Origin: Cryptomeria japonica
Taxonomy: Eukaryota > Streptophyta > Pinopsida > Cupressales > Cupressaceae
Direction of reading: 5' to 3'
Length of the DNA stretch: 64,000 bases
NCBI RefSeq assembly: GCF_030272615.1
Contig: NC_081406.1
Coordinates: 244,023,218-244,087,217 of the forward strand
Position numbers and translations under genes: made by a program. Shown here piece by piece: positions 48,126 through 60,565 of this stretch; position 1 is the first letter of the stretch; each line of letters begins with the position of its first letter. Under the pieces are notes generated by a model that was not told where the DNA came from, did no database searches, and was given only the letters and a program-made list of their open reading frames with translations.

Positions 48126-49608
48126 ATTAATAATTACAATACATTGTACAAATAGTTGTGACTTTAAAGTTCTTATTGCTATGAAATGTACCATTAGTTG
48201 TAAAAAGCAACCAATCATGTGATGTCACATCAACTGCACAGGTATAGGGGCCTCTTTTGTATGACTATTGGTCTTACTTTTTTGGGGGCTGTTTTGGACA
48301 CCTTGACAAAAAACATGCTGATGTGGCACCATACTTGATGATGTGGCCTTGAAACCTTAGTTATACATAGGGGACTTGTGAAGTAGACTGCTGTTAAAAT
48401 TTGAGAGTGATTTGAAATTTCCATATAGGATTTTGAGAAGCGCAAAGCTAAGGTGCGCAACTACTAGGTCATTTCCCATATTAAATAGATTAAGAATCAA
48501 CAAACAATGAGGTGTTTAAGAGCTTGTTCAGTGTCGTTCTTGTTGCAGACTGGTCATCTTTATTTCAGTTGCTGCCATTTTATCACAGTGAGTTACTCTT
48601 TCTATGGACCTTAATTCATAGAAATCAAAATTTTAAATTACTTGAATGTATATTTTAATCATTTAAAAAAAATGTGGAGCATCTCTAATATAAGATTTTA
48701 AACTTCAATGTTGGTTGATGTGAGGTAGTTAAAATTGTGTTTATTGTTTAATTATAAGTTTATTGTGTGGTTTTATAATATTTATTTTTTATTTATGTTT
48801 TTTATATTTGATTATTTTGACAAATCTTAGTTTTAAATACATTATCGTATTGGAGCAATAAGATCTACTATCATTTCATTTATATTCATTTGTATATAAA
48901 CTTTTTTTATTGTCATTTAGTTCATGCAAAGATCATATATGAGAACCACAAATATCAAATTTGGTATATTAGAACTTATTACAACATGGAGTCGAAATGG
49001 AGTGGATTCACATTTCATAGATTTGTCAAAATTCAACCATGTTGGTAGATCAAATGGATCACACCTATTTGAGGGAAGATTATTTGTTTTCTAAAATTAT
49101 TTATGAGAGTGATAGAAAATTTTCTTATGCTTTTACAAAATGATAGAAAATATAAAGATAGTCACATGCCTTACATATATATGCCTTACTAGCATCAATG
49201 AATATGTGCACTAAGATGATGTGGATCAATTGTAGAACCTTTTTTTATAAAGCTTCATATAACACCATAAAAATACTCATACAATTTCCTTCACATTTTA
49301 TTTTCCTTCAGAGAATCATTTTAGGTAATCCAATTTTTATATCACTAGTATGTCTAGTATTTTGAGTCTTTAGATAAAAAACATATAGTAATCTGGCCCA
49401 TTATTTTGTCATGTTGATTTCAATTAGTTAGTCAAGGTTTCTTCACATTATTAGGAGATTAGAGCATTGAAATTAATCTTTGTGTTCATAGGTTGTTTCA
49501 TCATTTGGTCATCATTTTTTATTAGATTATTTTATGTGTAGTAGCATATTCCTTTACACATTTGTAAAGTAGTATTTACAGGTTAAAAACTCCATAGAAG
49601 ATTATCAT
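48126..49608. other. No gene recognised
   Basis: AT-rich. GATGTGGC and GTGATGTCAC words recur at 48210-48350, but there is no coding signal or transposon end that I could define. Confidence 0.5.
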
Positions 49609-49613
49609 GGTAG
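49609..49613. other. Target-site duplication, left (GGTAG)
   Basis: GGTAG precedes TGTTAC at 49614 and is repeated at 50810-50814, directly after the CTAACA end. Confidence 0.88.
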
Positions 49614-50809
49614 TGTTACTACTTATCAAATTGCCATTAGTTTCATATCCAAAGTCATACTATATTCTAGTCGGTTAGTATTACCAAATCATGCAGTCGG
49701 TACACACAGAGAAGTCAGTATGAACAGTCTAGTCGGTTACTGAAGAAAGCAGTCACAGAACACATTATTCACCGAGTTGTTTACCGAGTAAAGGTTCATG
49801 GCTACCGAGTGGTAAAGTTAACTCACCGAGTTGATATTCACCGAGTTAAATGTTTTACTAGATACATTGAACCTGGACATGCACATGAAAACATGTTACA
49901 AGATCGAGGCACATCTAACTGTTTTTGCATTGGAAATTGCACTATGAGATTATGTATGATTACAAGGCCAATCTAACCTATGAGATATTTTGTTTAGTTA
50001 TTCATTCGAAGAATCTTTTTGTAAGATCGAAGCAATGAATCAGATCACCGCTGTAAGAGATCTATATATATAGCATGATTCTAGGGTTAGAAAAATGACA
50101 TGATATGATGCAATAAGAGATGCAATGAGATAGCAGTGTGTATACATGAAGGAAGACTGTTACAGAGACACAGAGAGGTCACCAAGAAGGTTATTAGTGA
50201 ACAGTCGAAGAACAGAGTAAACAGAAGGGTTTACCGAGTTTCATTATGGGTTACTGAGGTATGCTACAAGCTAGGTAATCTTATTCAGAGCACATAGAAT
50301 TTGCTTTAGCATTTCAGATGTAAAGTTGCAGGTATTTGTAATGATTATATTGTAATATTTTGAAGTTGTAAGAGAAACCTTTAACAGGGTAAAAGACTCT
50401 AACCAAGTCTATAAATTGTAAATCCTTTAACCAGGTGCTACACTTATATAGTGTTGTAAAAATCCTTTAGTAAGGTAGATCTAACTGATCTTAATACTCC
50501 TAACAGGGTAAGCTATCAGAAATAGCTAAATGTAGCTCTAACCGAGCATTCTTTATTATTGCAGTAGTGAAGTTGTGGGTGCCATCCCCACTGCAGTTTT
50601 TCTCTCTAACCAAGAGTTTCTACGTGACCAAAATATATGTCTTATGGAGTGAATCATGTATGATTGTTATCTGTTGATTATAGTTTTATTTTATGTTATT
50701 GGACTATTCTATTTATGCATAACAATAAGGTTATTACAAAGGAAAATTTTTGGAGTACTGATTCACCCCTCCCCTCTCAGTACATTAGCTTTCTATATTG
50801 GGCCTAACA
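49614..50809 (+). mobile_element. Copia solo LTR, 1,196 bp
   Basis: Starts TGTTACTACT and ends GGGCCTAACA, with TGTTA/TAACA terminal inverted repeats and a 5-bp GGTAG duplication on both sides. Near the 3' end it has CACCCCTCCCCTCTCAGTA, like the copia LTR ending at 18414. The direction is inferred from that end. Repeated ACCGAGT words occur at 49770-49850 and AACAGGGTAA-like words at 50385-50515. No internal region is present. Confidence 0.88.
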
Positions 50810-50814
50810 GGTAG

Positions 50815-51655
50815 CCTTTTTACCATTTAGATTTAATTATTGTTAGTGGGGATGTGATCATCTCTTGTACTAGTTTAATATTGATATTCTTATTTGAGAG
50901 GAGATGTTAATCATAATGGGACTAATTTTATTTTGATTTGAGAATTGTAATGTTTAGGTTAGTGGATTAAACTTGGCTAGGGATCAAGAGTGTTTTGAAG
51001 ACACAACCAATGCTTACTTTCAAATATATACATAACAATGAACAATTTTTCAGAGTACATGAGCTACTTGAGTTATTCTTATTTATGATTAGAGATGTAC
51101 TAGGGTTCTCCTTCTTAGATTGAATGTCACCTTGCTTCTAATCACTCCACGTTGATTTTCATGAAATTTTAAAATGGTATAAAAATAATCTTCTTTGCTC
51201 GCCTTGAGTACTGATTCTTGTGGTACACCTTTGTGCTATGGTATCTTATTATAGGGGTCTTATTCACTTCATGTATGGAGACTACTTCTATAAGATCTTT
51301 TTAAATATATTATTATTAAATCTTTATTTAATTTGTTGGTCTATCTTTACGTCACACATGTATGAATGGTATGTAAATATGGGCAACACCTTTCATCATT
51401 TTGTCCAATTCTTTTTACTTTTTATTACAGGAATCAGTTCAATCTTATTTTAAGAAGGATATAGGTAGTGATAAATTACGTTTAGATTTGTTTGTACTTA
51501 TTATCTACTTTAATAATTTTGACTAATTTTGTAGCTACTTTGTAGTCCATTCAATTTTTTTTTTGAAAATTAAATTATCAAAATAAAATGGTTTGGATAT
51601 AATATACATGTTATTGCAAGCAATCACATCAAAAGCCCCACAAACATAAATATCA
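50815..51655. other. No gene recognised
   Basis: AT-rich. The plus-strand open frame at 51220-51453 is Phe/Leu/Tyr-rich without a known motif and is probably chance. Confidence 0.5.
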
Positions 51656-53455
51656 AAATATCACAAAGATTATCAAATGAGTCCTATTAGTTACATTATA
51701 ATCTCCCTTACGTATCACTTACATGCTTTCTTGTTATTTGCAATTACTTTCCAAGGTCAAAATATTAGTCATTCTAGAGGATGTGGTAAATAGAACTTCA
51801 ACCCTCACAATCTAATTCTCCCTAAATTAATTTATAAATATTGTCAATCCTTATATGTTAGGAGAGAGTAGACAACATAATGAGTTGAATTACAATAGTC
51901 TACATTAAACTAGTTCAAGACCATACAATATAAGATCAACCTATAGAGAACCCCAAATTCTAGATAGGAATATATCAAGAACACCTCTCTTGTGTATTGA
52001 GACAAGCAAAGCATACATAACATCAAAATTTATTCTTTATTTTATTTCTCACAAATAAATACTCTTATCTTTTCAATGCAAATTTTTAAATTAGCAATTA
52101 TCATTCTTAAAATTGACCTTAAACTAACTAAACATTTATTAATAAATAAATAACAATTAATCAAGCTAGATAAGACCTTAAAAGAAAGTGTAGTTTACAT
52201 TTATTAAAAAACGAATCTTTCCTTTCTACAACCAAAAAATTTTAAGAAGTGTAGTTTGCAAGGATGACCAATTCTTCCTTCATCATAGGACAAAAATGGA
52301 GAAAAAATGGCGGGTGCTCATCAATTCTACTGAATAATGATCAAACTGCACTTTTGAAAAAGGAGAAACTTTTGTGCATAATTAGATATTGTTGTTGAGT
52401 TGTTGAGTTACGAGTAAAATGTTGTTCATCTATCACATATGAGCTGTTTAAATCTTAATATATGTTAAAAATATGATATTTTTAATAGTGTTTGACAGTG
52501 TTAAATTTTAATATTAAAAGTATCGTTATCATTATCATTACTGTCACATGGAAAAGTTATCAGCGACATATATATAAACTCCAGTGGACCACACAGAGAG
52601 CTTTCATACATTGTTTTTCTTCTCTTTTTCTCTTGATTCCTTTCACACTTACGTAGCCGCTGTTTCCAATGTTTCACATGCTATAATGGCAACGTGGAAG
52701 AACAGGAAAAGTTTGAAAACGATGTTTATTAAATGCCTGTGAAATTCCTGGTTTTCATTCCATTTTTTTTATGTTACCCGTATAAATTTACCTATATCAA
52801 TTAGCTCATTTTATTATATTCTATGTCTCATTTTGTTAATTATATATAGTTTTCAGAGCTAATGTTTGTCTAATAAGTGGCATGATATCATTTCTATAGT
52901 AACCATGACAATTTGTATAGTAGCTATGTTGTCTCACCCAACACAAGATTTGGCGTTTGATTTGATATAACTCAAGATATGAAGAGATCTTCATTTCATG
53001 GATCTGATTTTGTATTTGGTTTAATGAAACATGAGACACATTTTAGATCTTTAATTTCTAAATATTAATAAAATATATAACAAAAAATCAATACCTTGTT
53101 TCATGAATGTGGTTTTACGTTGACCTCATCTAGCTTGAGAAACTGTAGATCCTCATTTCATAATTGTCTATGATACCTAACAAGAGGGAATTATTCTATC
53201 AAAATCACCTAAGGTTTACCTTAATTCCAGTAGATGCCAACATGGCTTGTACCTTCAAGTGCAAGTCTTTAATGCCTTACCATGCAATGTAGACTTTGGC
53301 TACGATACAACCCTTTGGCTAGCTTTAAATACTTTCTTTAAAATAAAATCAATTATTAGTTTGTTAATGCTTGAAATAGCTAGTGTAAATAGTTCTACAC
53401 TTTTTTATGACCTTAAATGAATCAAAAAATACCTAACTTAGTAAACAATCGCAGC
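51656..53455 (+). repeat. Duplicated segment, copy 2
   Basis: Collinear with 33240-35390 in the same orientation; see the blocks listed there. The TATATATAAACTCC box is at 52569-52578. The segment inside copy 1 at 34090-34670 is missing here. No coding sequence was recognised. Confidence 0.85.
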
Positions 53456-55989
53456 GAGATTGCAAATTTCCACAAAATCATGCATGTTTTTTTTTTTGTT
53501 TTTGACCATATGTTCCTTTAGAAAGGAATCTTTCTCTAATACATTAGTGTAGAATGACATATCACACTTTATATTTTTGTCACATGGCTTAGGTGGAACC
53601 TTGAAATATCAATAGCTATATTGGCTTGTGCCAACATAAATAGTTGGGTTGTGTCATTGAATTTTGTTTTGTTTTGTATTGAGTTCATTATAACTTTCTC
53701 TATATTTGACACATGAATTAATGAAATGAACATGCTTCTAACTTTCTTATGTGCAAGCACCTTGTCTAATCAAAACTTCAATAGTGCGTGAAGAGTATTT
53801 TGAATCAAGTAAAGGATTGGTCATATTAGTACTTAATTTAGTTATGACCACTTGTCAATTAATCCTAGTAACACCTTTATCTTATGCTCTCCGTCACAAT
53901 GCAATGCATTTGATATTTAGTCTAGTGTTAGCTATAATGAACAAAGTATCCATATTAATAGTATGTAGTGAAACTTAAATTTCCATCTTAATTTTTTTAG
54001 GAATGTATATGAAACTTGTAACATAATAATTGTAAGGATTTTGTGTGATACTCACCTTGAAATCCTATGTGTAATAGAGACTTTCCATGAAAAGTGGGAA
54101 TAAAGCCACCCCCTCCCTAGGTGCAGCTTAAGGCTAACCCTATCATGAGTAGTTTTAGGAGGTAGCATCCCCTCCCAATATTTTGTCTTAATGGGAGTTT
54201 AGGGGAGGTACCCAAAAGAAGTTTGGTCATTTTTGTTAGAAAAAAAGTTTTCCAACCTTCCAATTAAAAAAGGTTGATATTGATAGTTGAGTACATGGGG
54301 TTGTAAGCTGGGCAAACCCCCTCTAGGGTCCAAGTGGGTATGAACCCCCTAGTGGGGGTTGGAGGGCTACATGCCTTGGTGGGGATAGGAAATAGATTCC
54401 TTGAAAGCTACATTTTAAGTATATTTATTATTGTAAATATTTTCCATTCATCATTAGGTCTTAGATTTGATAGTAGAGGTTATGTTGGCTTGTCTTGCTC
54501 TAAAATATAATGCCTTAAATTGTGAGTAAATTATATTATGGATAGGTATCGTGATCTATATTTTGAGATTTTGATAGCTGTAAAGTTACCTTTAGATATT
54601 TGGTATGTTATACTCATATGAGAATTTTTCCCCACAAGTATATTGTAATCTTGTGATTTTTAAATTACATATTGGATGGATTTTGGAGTGTGGGGTTTTT
54701 CTCCCAAAACGATGGGTGAGTGTAGGACCAAATGGGTCCAAAGAGTGGCGACAAGAAAAAAATGTGTTTTTTCATTTGCCCAAAAAATCAAAAAATCTAC
54801 TTTCACTTCAAGGTTTGGGTAAAAGTGCATAATGCCATGGTAAAAACCAAAGCAAAACAAATATATTAATTGGTAACTAATAACCATTCAAAATAGATAT
54901 CAATTAAAAATGGATATCTACTACAAAAGGATATCAGTTACAAATGTATATTAGTTGCAAACTAATATCCATTTTGGGGGATATCATTTAGAAAAAAAAA
55001 AAGAAAAGAAAAAAATAACATAATATTAGTATATTATTAATATTATATCTTGTATATTTATATTATGTATTATGTGTTATGTATTATGTATCATGTATCA
55101 TGTATCATGTATCATGTATCATGTATCATGTATCATGTATTATGTATTATTCTATATAATTTAATATATGATTTTAATGGGTGTGAAATATGCATTCACT
55201 AGTTTAGCTATGTAAACAAGGAATGAGCCTATTTCAAACTCTTATCAAATTAAAGAAGGATGAAACCAATAGATTCAATCCCAAATGTTTGAATGTTGAT
55301 TGATTTTTATTCCTTCTTTGTTTGAGTTGAAAATGAGCTATGCAAAAATAAGAATTGAATGGAAGATCTAGGGATAAAAGTGTAAAATTGACAATAATCA
55401 ACATGTACAAAACAATTTATATCAAATATGTAGGCATAAGTACATATCTAAAAATAGGAAGCTGAAAGGAACCTATGTCTAAAATCTGGACTAAAAAATG
55501 CCAGACAATGGTGCTTGGGGAGACCTTACTCACGTAGTGTTTGATGTAGACAACAAGTTTTACTTTCAAAATCAAGATATTGTTTTGATTATTTCCCAGT
55601 TTTCGTAGACAATTGTTGAACAATGGTGCTTGGGGAGACATTATCCTCCACTTTTCACCTCTACAAAAGTTTATCCTAAATGTCTATATCCGCTCTTCAC
55701 GAATCTGTATCTCTTGTCTTAAGATCTCGCCACCTGCACATGCAAAGGTGAAAATTGTGTTGTGGATAGGGGTTTGCCTATGTCAATCCATAAGTTTGGA
55801 ATTCACCATGTGTAGCATCATAAATTGTATCTGCCTACAATTTCATCATCCCTAGACCTCACCCCAATGCTTCATCTTTTGATGCCCAATGACCATTTTG
55901 ATTCTACTCACACCATCCACAAACTTGAAAATTCACCAGCTTTCATGCCTTCTCCCCAAACTTGAGTCCTAATTCTCACAACTAGGGCA
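53456..55989. other. No gene recognised
   Basis: No conserved motif was found. CAATGGTGCTTGGGGAGA occurs twice, near 55507 and 55621. Short ATATC-rich words recur at 54890-54990. A heptamer array is listed separately. Confidence 0.5.
55063..55150. repeat. Heptanucleotide array (ATGTATC)n
   Basis: About twelve units of ATGTATC or ATGTATT in direct tandem, with homogeneous ATGTATC units in the middle and T-variants at both ends. The sequence is not a plant telomere repeat. Confidence 0.95.
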
Positions 55990-56153
55990 CTGGGTACCTT
56001 GGTCTTAGCTCAGTACCAAGGTGCCCAACACCCTGATCCTCTTAATTGAGACCCAAATTTGCTCCTCATAATAGTCACGTCAAGTAAACAGGAAAATGGA
56101 TCTCGTGTCGGCCTACTCTAGAAATTCAATTAATTATTGGGTAGTCAAAAGTG

Positions 56154-56160
56154 TATAAAA
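56154..56160 (+). promoter_or_regulatory. Putative LTR TATA box
   Basis: TATAAAAGGAGGTC lies about 1.3 kb upstream of gag in an LTR-like context, similar in placement to TATATAAGGAGA near 20115. Confidence 0.45.
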
Positions 56161-57498
56161 GGAGGTCTACCTTCTCATTTGAAACCTAAACAACCTCTTA
56201 AGCCATCTAAAGATCCTAATTCCACTCTAGAAAATTCAATTCAAGTGAGCAATCAATCAAGCATTCATCAAGCATTGAAGAAGAAGTGAATTCAAGTTCA
56301 GGCATTCAAGATTGCATCCATGATCAAATTTTTATGAATACATTCTACAAGACATCTTAAAACCCTTACATGAGGATTCAATAAAAAATCATCAAGCTAT
56401 ACATTTAAATTACAAGAATTTTATTTCAAATCCAACCTTTCCCTAAAAAAGAAAGCATTTTATCATAGCTTTTAATTCATTTATCATTTTAATTTTAAGG
56501 TTACTTGCTATATTAGGGTTTGACCCAAGGCAAACTCCTATCCAAAACCCTATTTTCTTTCTTTCTATGTACAAGGAATTGAAGAAAGAGTTGTACTCGG
56601 AGATTCTAACAGATTTGATGGCAAGGAACAAGTTTATCTTTCCATAGAGCGAAATTTAGAGGACTGGGGTGAATCTTTACTACCTGGTCCTGAAAAATCA
56701 AGTTGAACTTCTAGGAACAGGTTCTAAGTCTTTTCTTTTACCCAAATCTCAATTTGTGGCTCTATGGGATATCTGTAGAAGTCTGTTTTTACTATTCCTC
56801 TTCAATTATCCCTTGTTTTTTCCTAATTTCACAATTACAAATCCAATTTCAACTAAAAAGAGTGTAACTAACAATGACTAGTGAATCTAATCAGAATTTT
56901 TTAGCCCTTTTCCTATTTGGATTAAGTTTAGAACTATTAGATTCACTCGTCTTTCAATGTATAGTTGATTTGGTTAGTTAGTGGTTTTATTATCCTTATT
57001 GGTGAAAACACTAATTCCAAATGTACACCAATACATTCTGGTGAGATCGACTTTTTTCACATGCTTATTTCTGATTTATTGTCTCAAGATCTTATTTGTA
57101 TGCACTTTAACATTAATGTTTGCACTCATAGATCATATTTCCAATCGAAATACATAAATTTAGAGGTTAAATTCACCAAAACTCTAATTAATTATTCTAA
57201 AATCGATTTGTGGGATGCATAAATTTTCAGTTGTATTTTCAGATCTGATTATTATGACATGTTATTTTTAGGTTTAGATGAATCTAATATCCAATATCAT
57301 AAATCACATTGGTTAATTAATCATTTTTACAACAAATTGCATTGTTTAATCATAGTTTTCAATCCTTGCATTTAGTTTCCATTTGCATTTAGTTTACATC
57401 CTTTGTGAATGAGTTTTGTTACCTTTAGTCCTACATAAAATATTCCAGTGAGAAGAAGTTATAGACTTAGGGCTTACCAAGGTTTAAACACTAGAGAT

Positions 57499-60068
57499 AT
57501 GGAGCCCCAATTGGATAACTTGTTCCATGTGAATGTTAGTGCTTCCTCTAATCCAACAAATTACTAACTAGGATTACTATTGACCAATTGGAGAATATTG
57601 ATAATGAATTTGAGAATCCTCAACAATGGATGGATCAACAATACTCAAATAGTGAGGCAATCTCCTTGATTGAAGGATTAAAAAGAATGGTGCAAAATGA
57701 TAAGATAGTTGTGGATTTGTTATGTGGCCTTGCTCCTATTGTTGATAATAATATATTATACCAATCAAAAGTTGTTGAAGCTCTTGGATATTCTCAACCT
57801 ACTAGTCAAGTCAACAATTTCATTCCTATACCTACATCCTTACCTAATGTACCTACATTTACATCTTATGTCATGACTACTTCCACACAATGTTAATATT
57901 GCATATGTTAGTCATGGGGGAAATCCTATTAATCAATATTCTTGCATACCTCCTTATGTGAGTCTTCCATTTGTTTCACAATCATCTTCCATACCAACAT
58001 ACCATAATGTTCCCGCTCCTTATTATCAACCTCCGCCTACTTACAACAATTTTACTCCATCACAATCCAATATGTATAATTTCAATCCATCCACTGAAGA
58101 AACCATCAATAACCTAGCCCAAACTGTTCCATCCTTATAACAATAATTGGCTTCCATAGCTCAATCCAAGTTCAATGTTCCCACATTTGATTAGAGAGCC
58201 CACTATCTGATGACATTTTTTGTGTGGCTCCTCCTAAGCATATGGAAGTTCCTCAATTGGAATTGTACAATAGAAAATGTGACCCCTTCATTCATGTGAA
58301 GACATTTCAAACTTTGGGTAGTGATTTTTTCTTATGACCAAAGACTCGTGGCTAAATTGTTTACTATAACCTTTAGAGATAAAGCCTTGCAATTGTATTT
58401 TTATTTTTATTTTTCTCCTTATTCTATTACTTCATTTCAACAATTGGTTAATGATTTCTTTAAACAATTTCAAAATAACAATGGTCCTAAGATTACTTTG
58501 ACTAATTTGATTAATTGTAAACAAGGAGTTAAAAAAAAGTGACTGATTTTATTGGTAGATATAAACATTTTCATTCCCAAATTGCTTATCATGTGCTTGA
58601 TCATGATGTTCAAAGAATTTTTATTGCGAATTTACAAAATGATTTCAGAGATAAGCTTCTATTTTCTAAGTTTACTTCTTTTATGTAGTTGTGTGTAGTG
58701 CTTCATAATTATCAACTTTAAGTGAGTCAATTTGATTAATCTTCTTCAATGGTTCATGTTTCAATAAGAATGAGAGTGCTCAACAATCATTTATGAAGTT
58801 CAAACCCAACAAGTTTTTCATCAATATAAATGACAACATTAGCTCTCAAGTGGTAGCCATGACATCAGGTGTAGCCCCTTTATCCAAATACTTTAGAAAA
58901 GAATTAACTCCTCTTTATGAGTCTTTGCATAATATAATGTTGAACTTGATAAATTCTAGTCTATTGCAACTTCATCCCATGAAACCAATTAAAATTTTTA
59001 AACCGTTACCAACTTACCATGATCCTAACCATGATACTGAGAAATGTTACAAGTTGAGAAATAAGATTCAAGAATTCATTGATAACAATACTATATTTGT
59101 AGCCAATGTCAATGACAAAGGGAATAAATCTGTAGCTCCTAATCAAAACCTCCAATTTTTTACCAATCTGTTACCTTCTCATTCTACCAATGTTGTTGAC
59201 TCTGAGTCTCTTACTTTTTCTCCTAATGACTTTGGTATAGAATCTAATAATTTTGTGAACCTTGTTGACAAACCTACACCTCCAAAGGACTTATGCATTA
59301 CTTTTGATCCTAGTGAGACTATTGTTGCACCTGATGGCCCATTATATATTACTGCGATGATCAAAGACAAACTCTCACGAGGGTTGATCATTGATCCAGT
59401 ATGTATGGTGTATGTGATTATTGAAGAACATCTTAATACTTAAAAATTGCATCAAGTAACATATGATAAATATGATTTTAAAGGTGCATGATTGATTCTC
59501 TTTCCCTACATTAGTTCCATGTCCCTTCCCGTTGAGGTTGGTACTAAGTGCTTAGATGTCACCTTTGCTATTATTCCTACATTGGATCGATTTAGTGTGA
59601 ATTTGAGACATCCTTGCCTCTCTTCCATGAAAGCTATCCATTCTACAATTCATTTTTTTTTTAATTCCCTAATAATGGCACTATTATCACAATTAATCAT
59701 AGCCTTTATCAACCCACAATGAAGCTTGGAAATTTCAGTCTTGATTACTATTGGTCTAAACAACTTGAGCCTCTTAAGCCTCAAAATGACATCCTTTTCT
59801 TACCCTATCAAAACCAAAAAAATGAGATGATCGCGACCTTGAGTTAACCTAGAGACCCTACACCTATGGATATTCCTCCTCATAATGGACCTAGTATCCT
59901 TCCTACTCCTTCTATTCCTCCTATATATGCCTTAGTCTTGCCTCCTATGTCCTACAAAAATAAGCATTTGGAATCAAGTATCTCTCAACCTATCAAGGCT
60001 TTCATCATTCCTCCCCCTATAAGGGATAAAAATCTAAGCCTATGTCCATTGATCCTCAATCTTTGCAA
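57499..60068 (+). pseudogene. gag: Tat-like gag and protease, frameshifted
   Basis: The ATG at 57499 opens MEPQLDNLFHVNVSASSN, and a weak Gag start RSYRLRAYQGLNTRD lies just upstream in frame. A Pro/Tyr/Asn-rich segment covers 57800-58140. The gag core includes HVKTFQTLGSDF, FRDKALQLYF and FQQLVNDFFKQF (58290-58480). A knuckle-like HDTEKCYKLRNKIQEFID is at 59030-59090. The protease active site is recognisable as GLIIDPVCMVYVIIEEHL (about 59380-59435), where D-[ST]-G has become D-P-V. Downstream LKLHQVTYDKYDFKG follows in frame after a stop. At least five frame changes occur. The sequence ends within the post-protease linker at the LINE junction. Confidence 0.75.
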
Positions 60069-60565
60069 GTCTAGACTAAAACTGAAGCTAAAATCTCCCA
60101 AAGTTTCTTTTTTTCCAACACCGCAAACGGGCCATAAACATTAAAAAGCCAAAATTTAGAATTTGATATCCTACTCTTAACAAGTCCAAGCATCCAATTA
60201 GATGAGGAAGCAATCACAGAGAAATCTACACAATCATCTTTCCAAAGGAACGCTAGACCACCTAAAGCACCTAAAGAGGAAGATGCACTAAATTTCCACG
60301 ATTTCCAAGAAGAAAATAACACATCTGTAGATGATAAACTTAACTTAGTTTCTTGCACCATCACAATATCACACTCCATTAAGTCCAACTGAGACTTAAT
60401 CAAGCGTTGTTTGTTAGGGGCATTTAAGCCCCTAATATTCCAAGATATAATCCTCACACACAAAGAAACCTGAGAGTCCTTTCCCACCAAGAAGGCCTTA
60501 TGAAGACTTCTCTTAGAGGCCAAAGCTCTTGTAACCGACAGGCTAAAAGGTTTTCTTGTTCGTTT
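60069..60565 (-). pseudogene. LINE ORF2 endonuclease, truncated
   Basis: The AP-type endonuclease nicks target DNA for target-primed reverse transcription. The minus-strand frame shows ISWNIRGLNAPNKQR (metal-binding Asn), DIVMVQETKLS (catalytic Glu), GGLAFLWKD and LFNVYGPF, all in order. The frame starts directly after ORF1 (stop at 60566). No good ATG precedes the domain, so reinitiation or loss of the start is possible. After KKKLWEILASVLV it ends at the junction with the Tat remnant, leaving about 150 residues of a protein normally over 1,000 long. Confidence 0.9.

Larger units (their letters stand above)
55990..60068 (+). mobile_element. Tat-like Ty3/gypsy element: leader, gag and protease only
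   Basis: A presumed LTR/leader (about 55990-57490, TATAAAA at 56154) is followed by gag and a degenerate protease. The element stops at about 60069, where a minus-strand LINE begins. RT, RNase H, integrase and the 3' LTR are missing. LTR borders and PBS were not identified. Several frameshifts show it is older or faster-decayed than the chromovirus. Confidence 0.75.

Noticed and set aside
55063-55150. Interstitial telomere repeat
   Set aside because: The unit is seven bases long, but ATGTATC is unlike the plant TTTAGGG repeat in either orientation.
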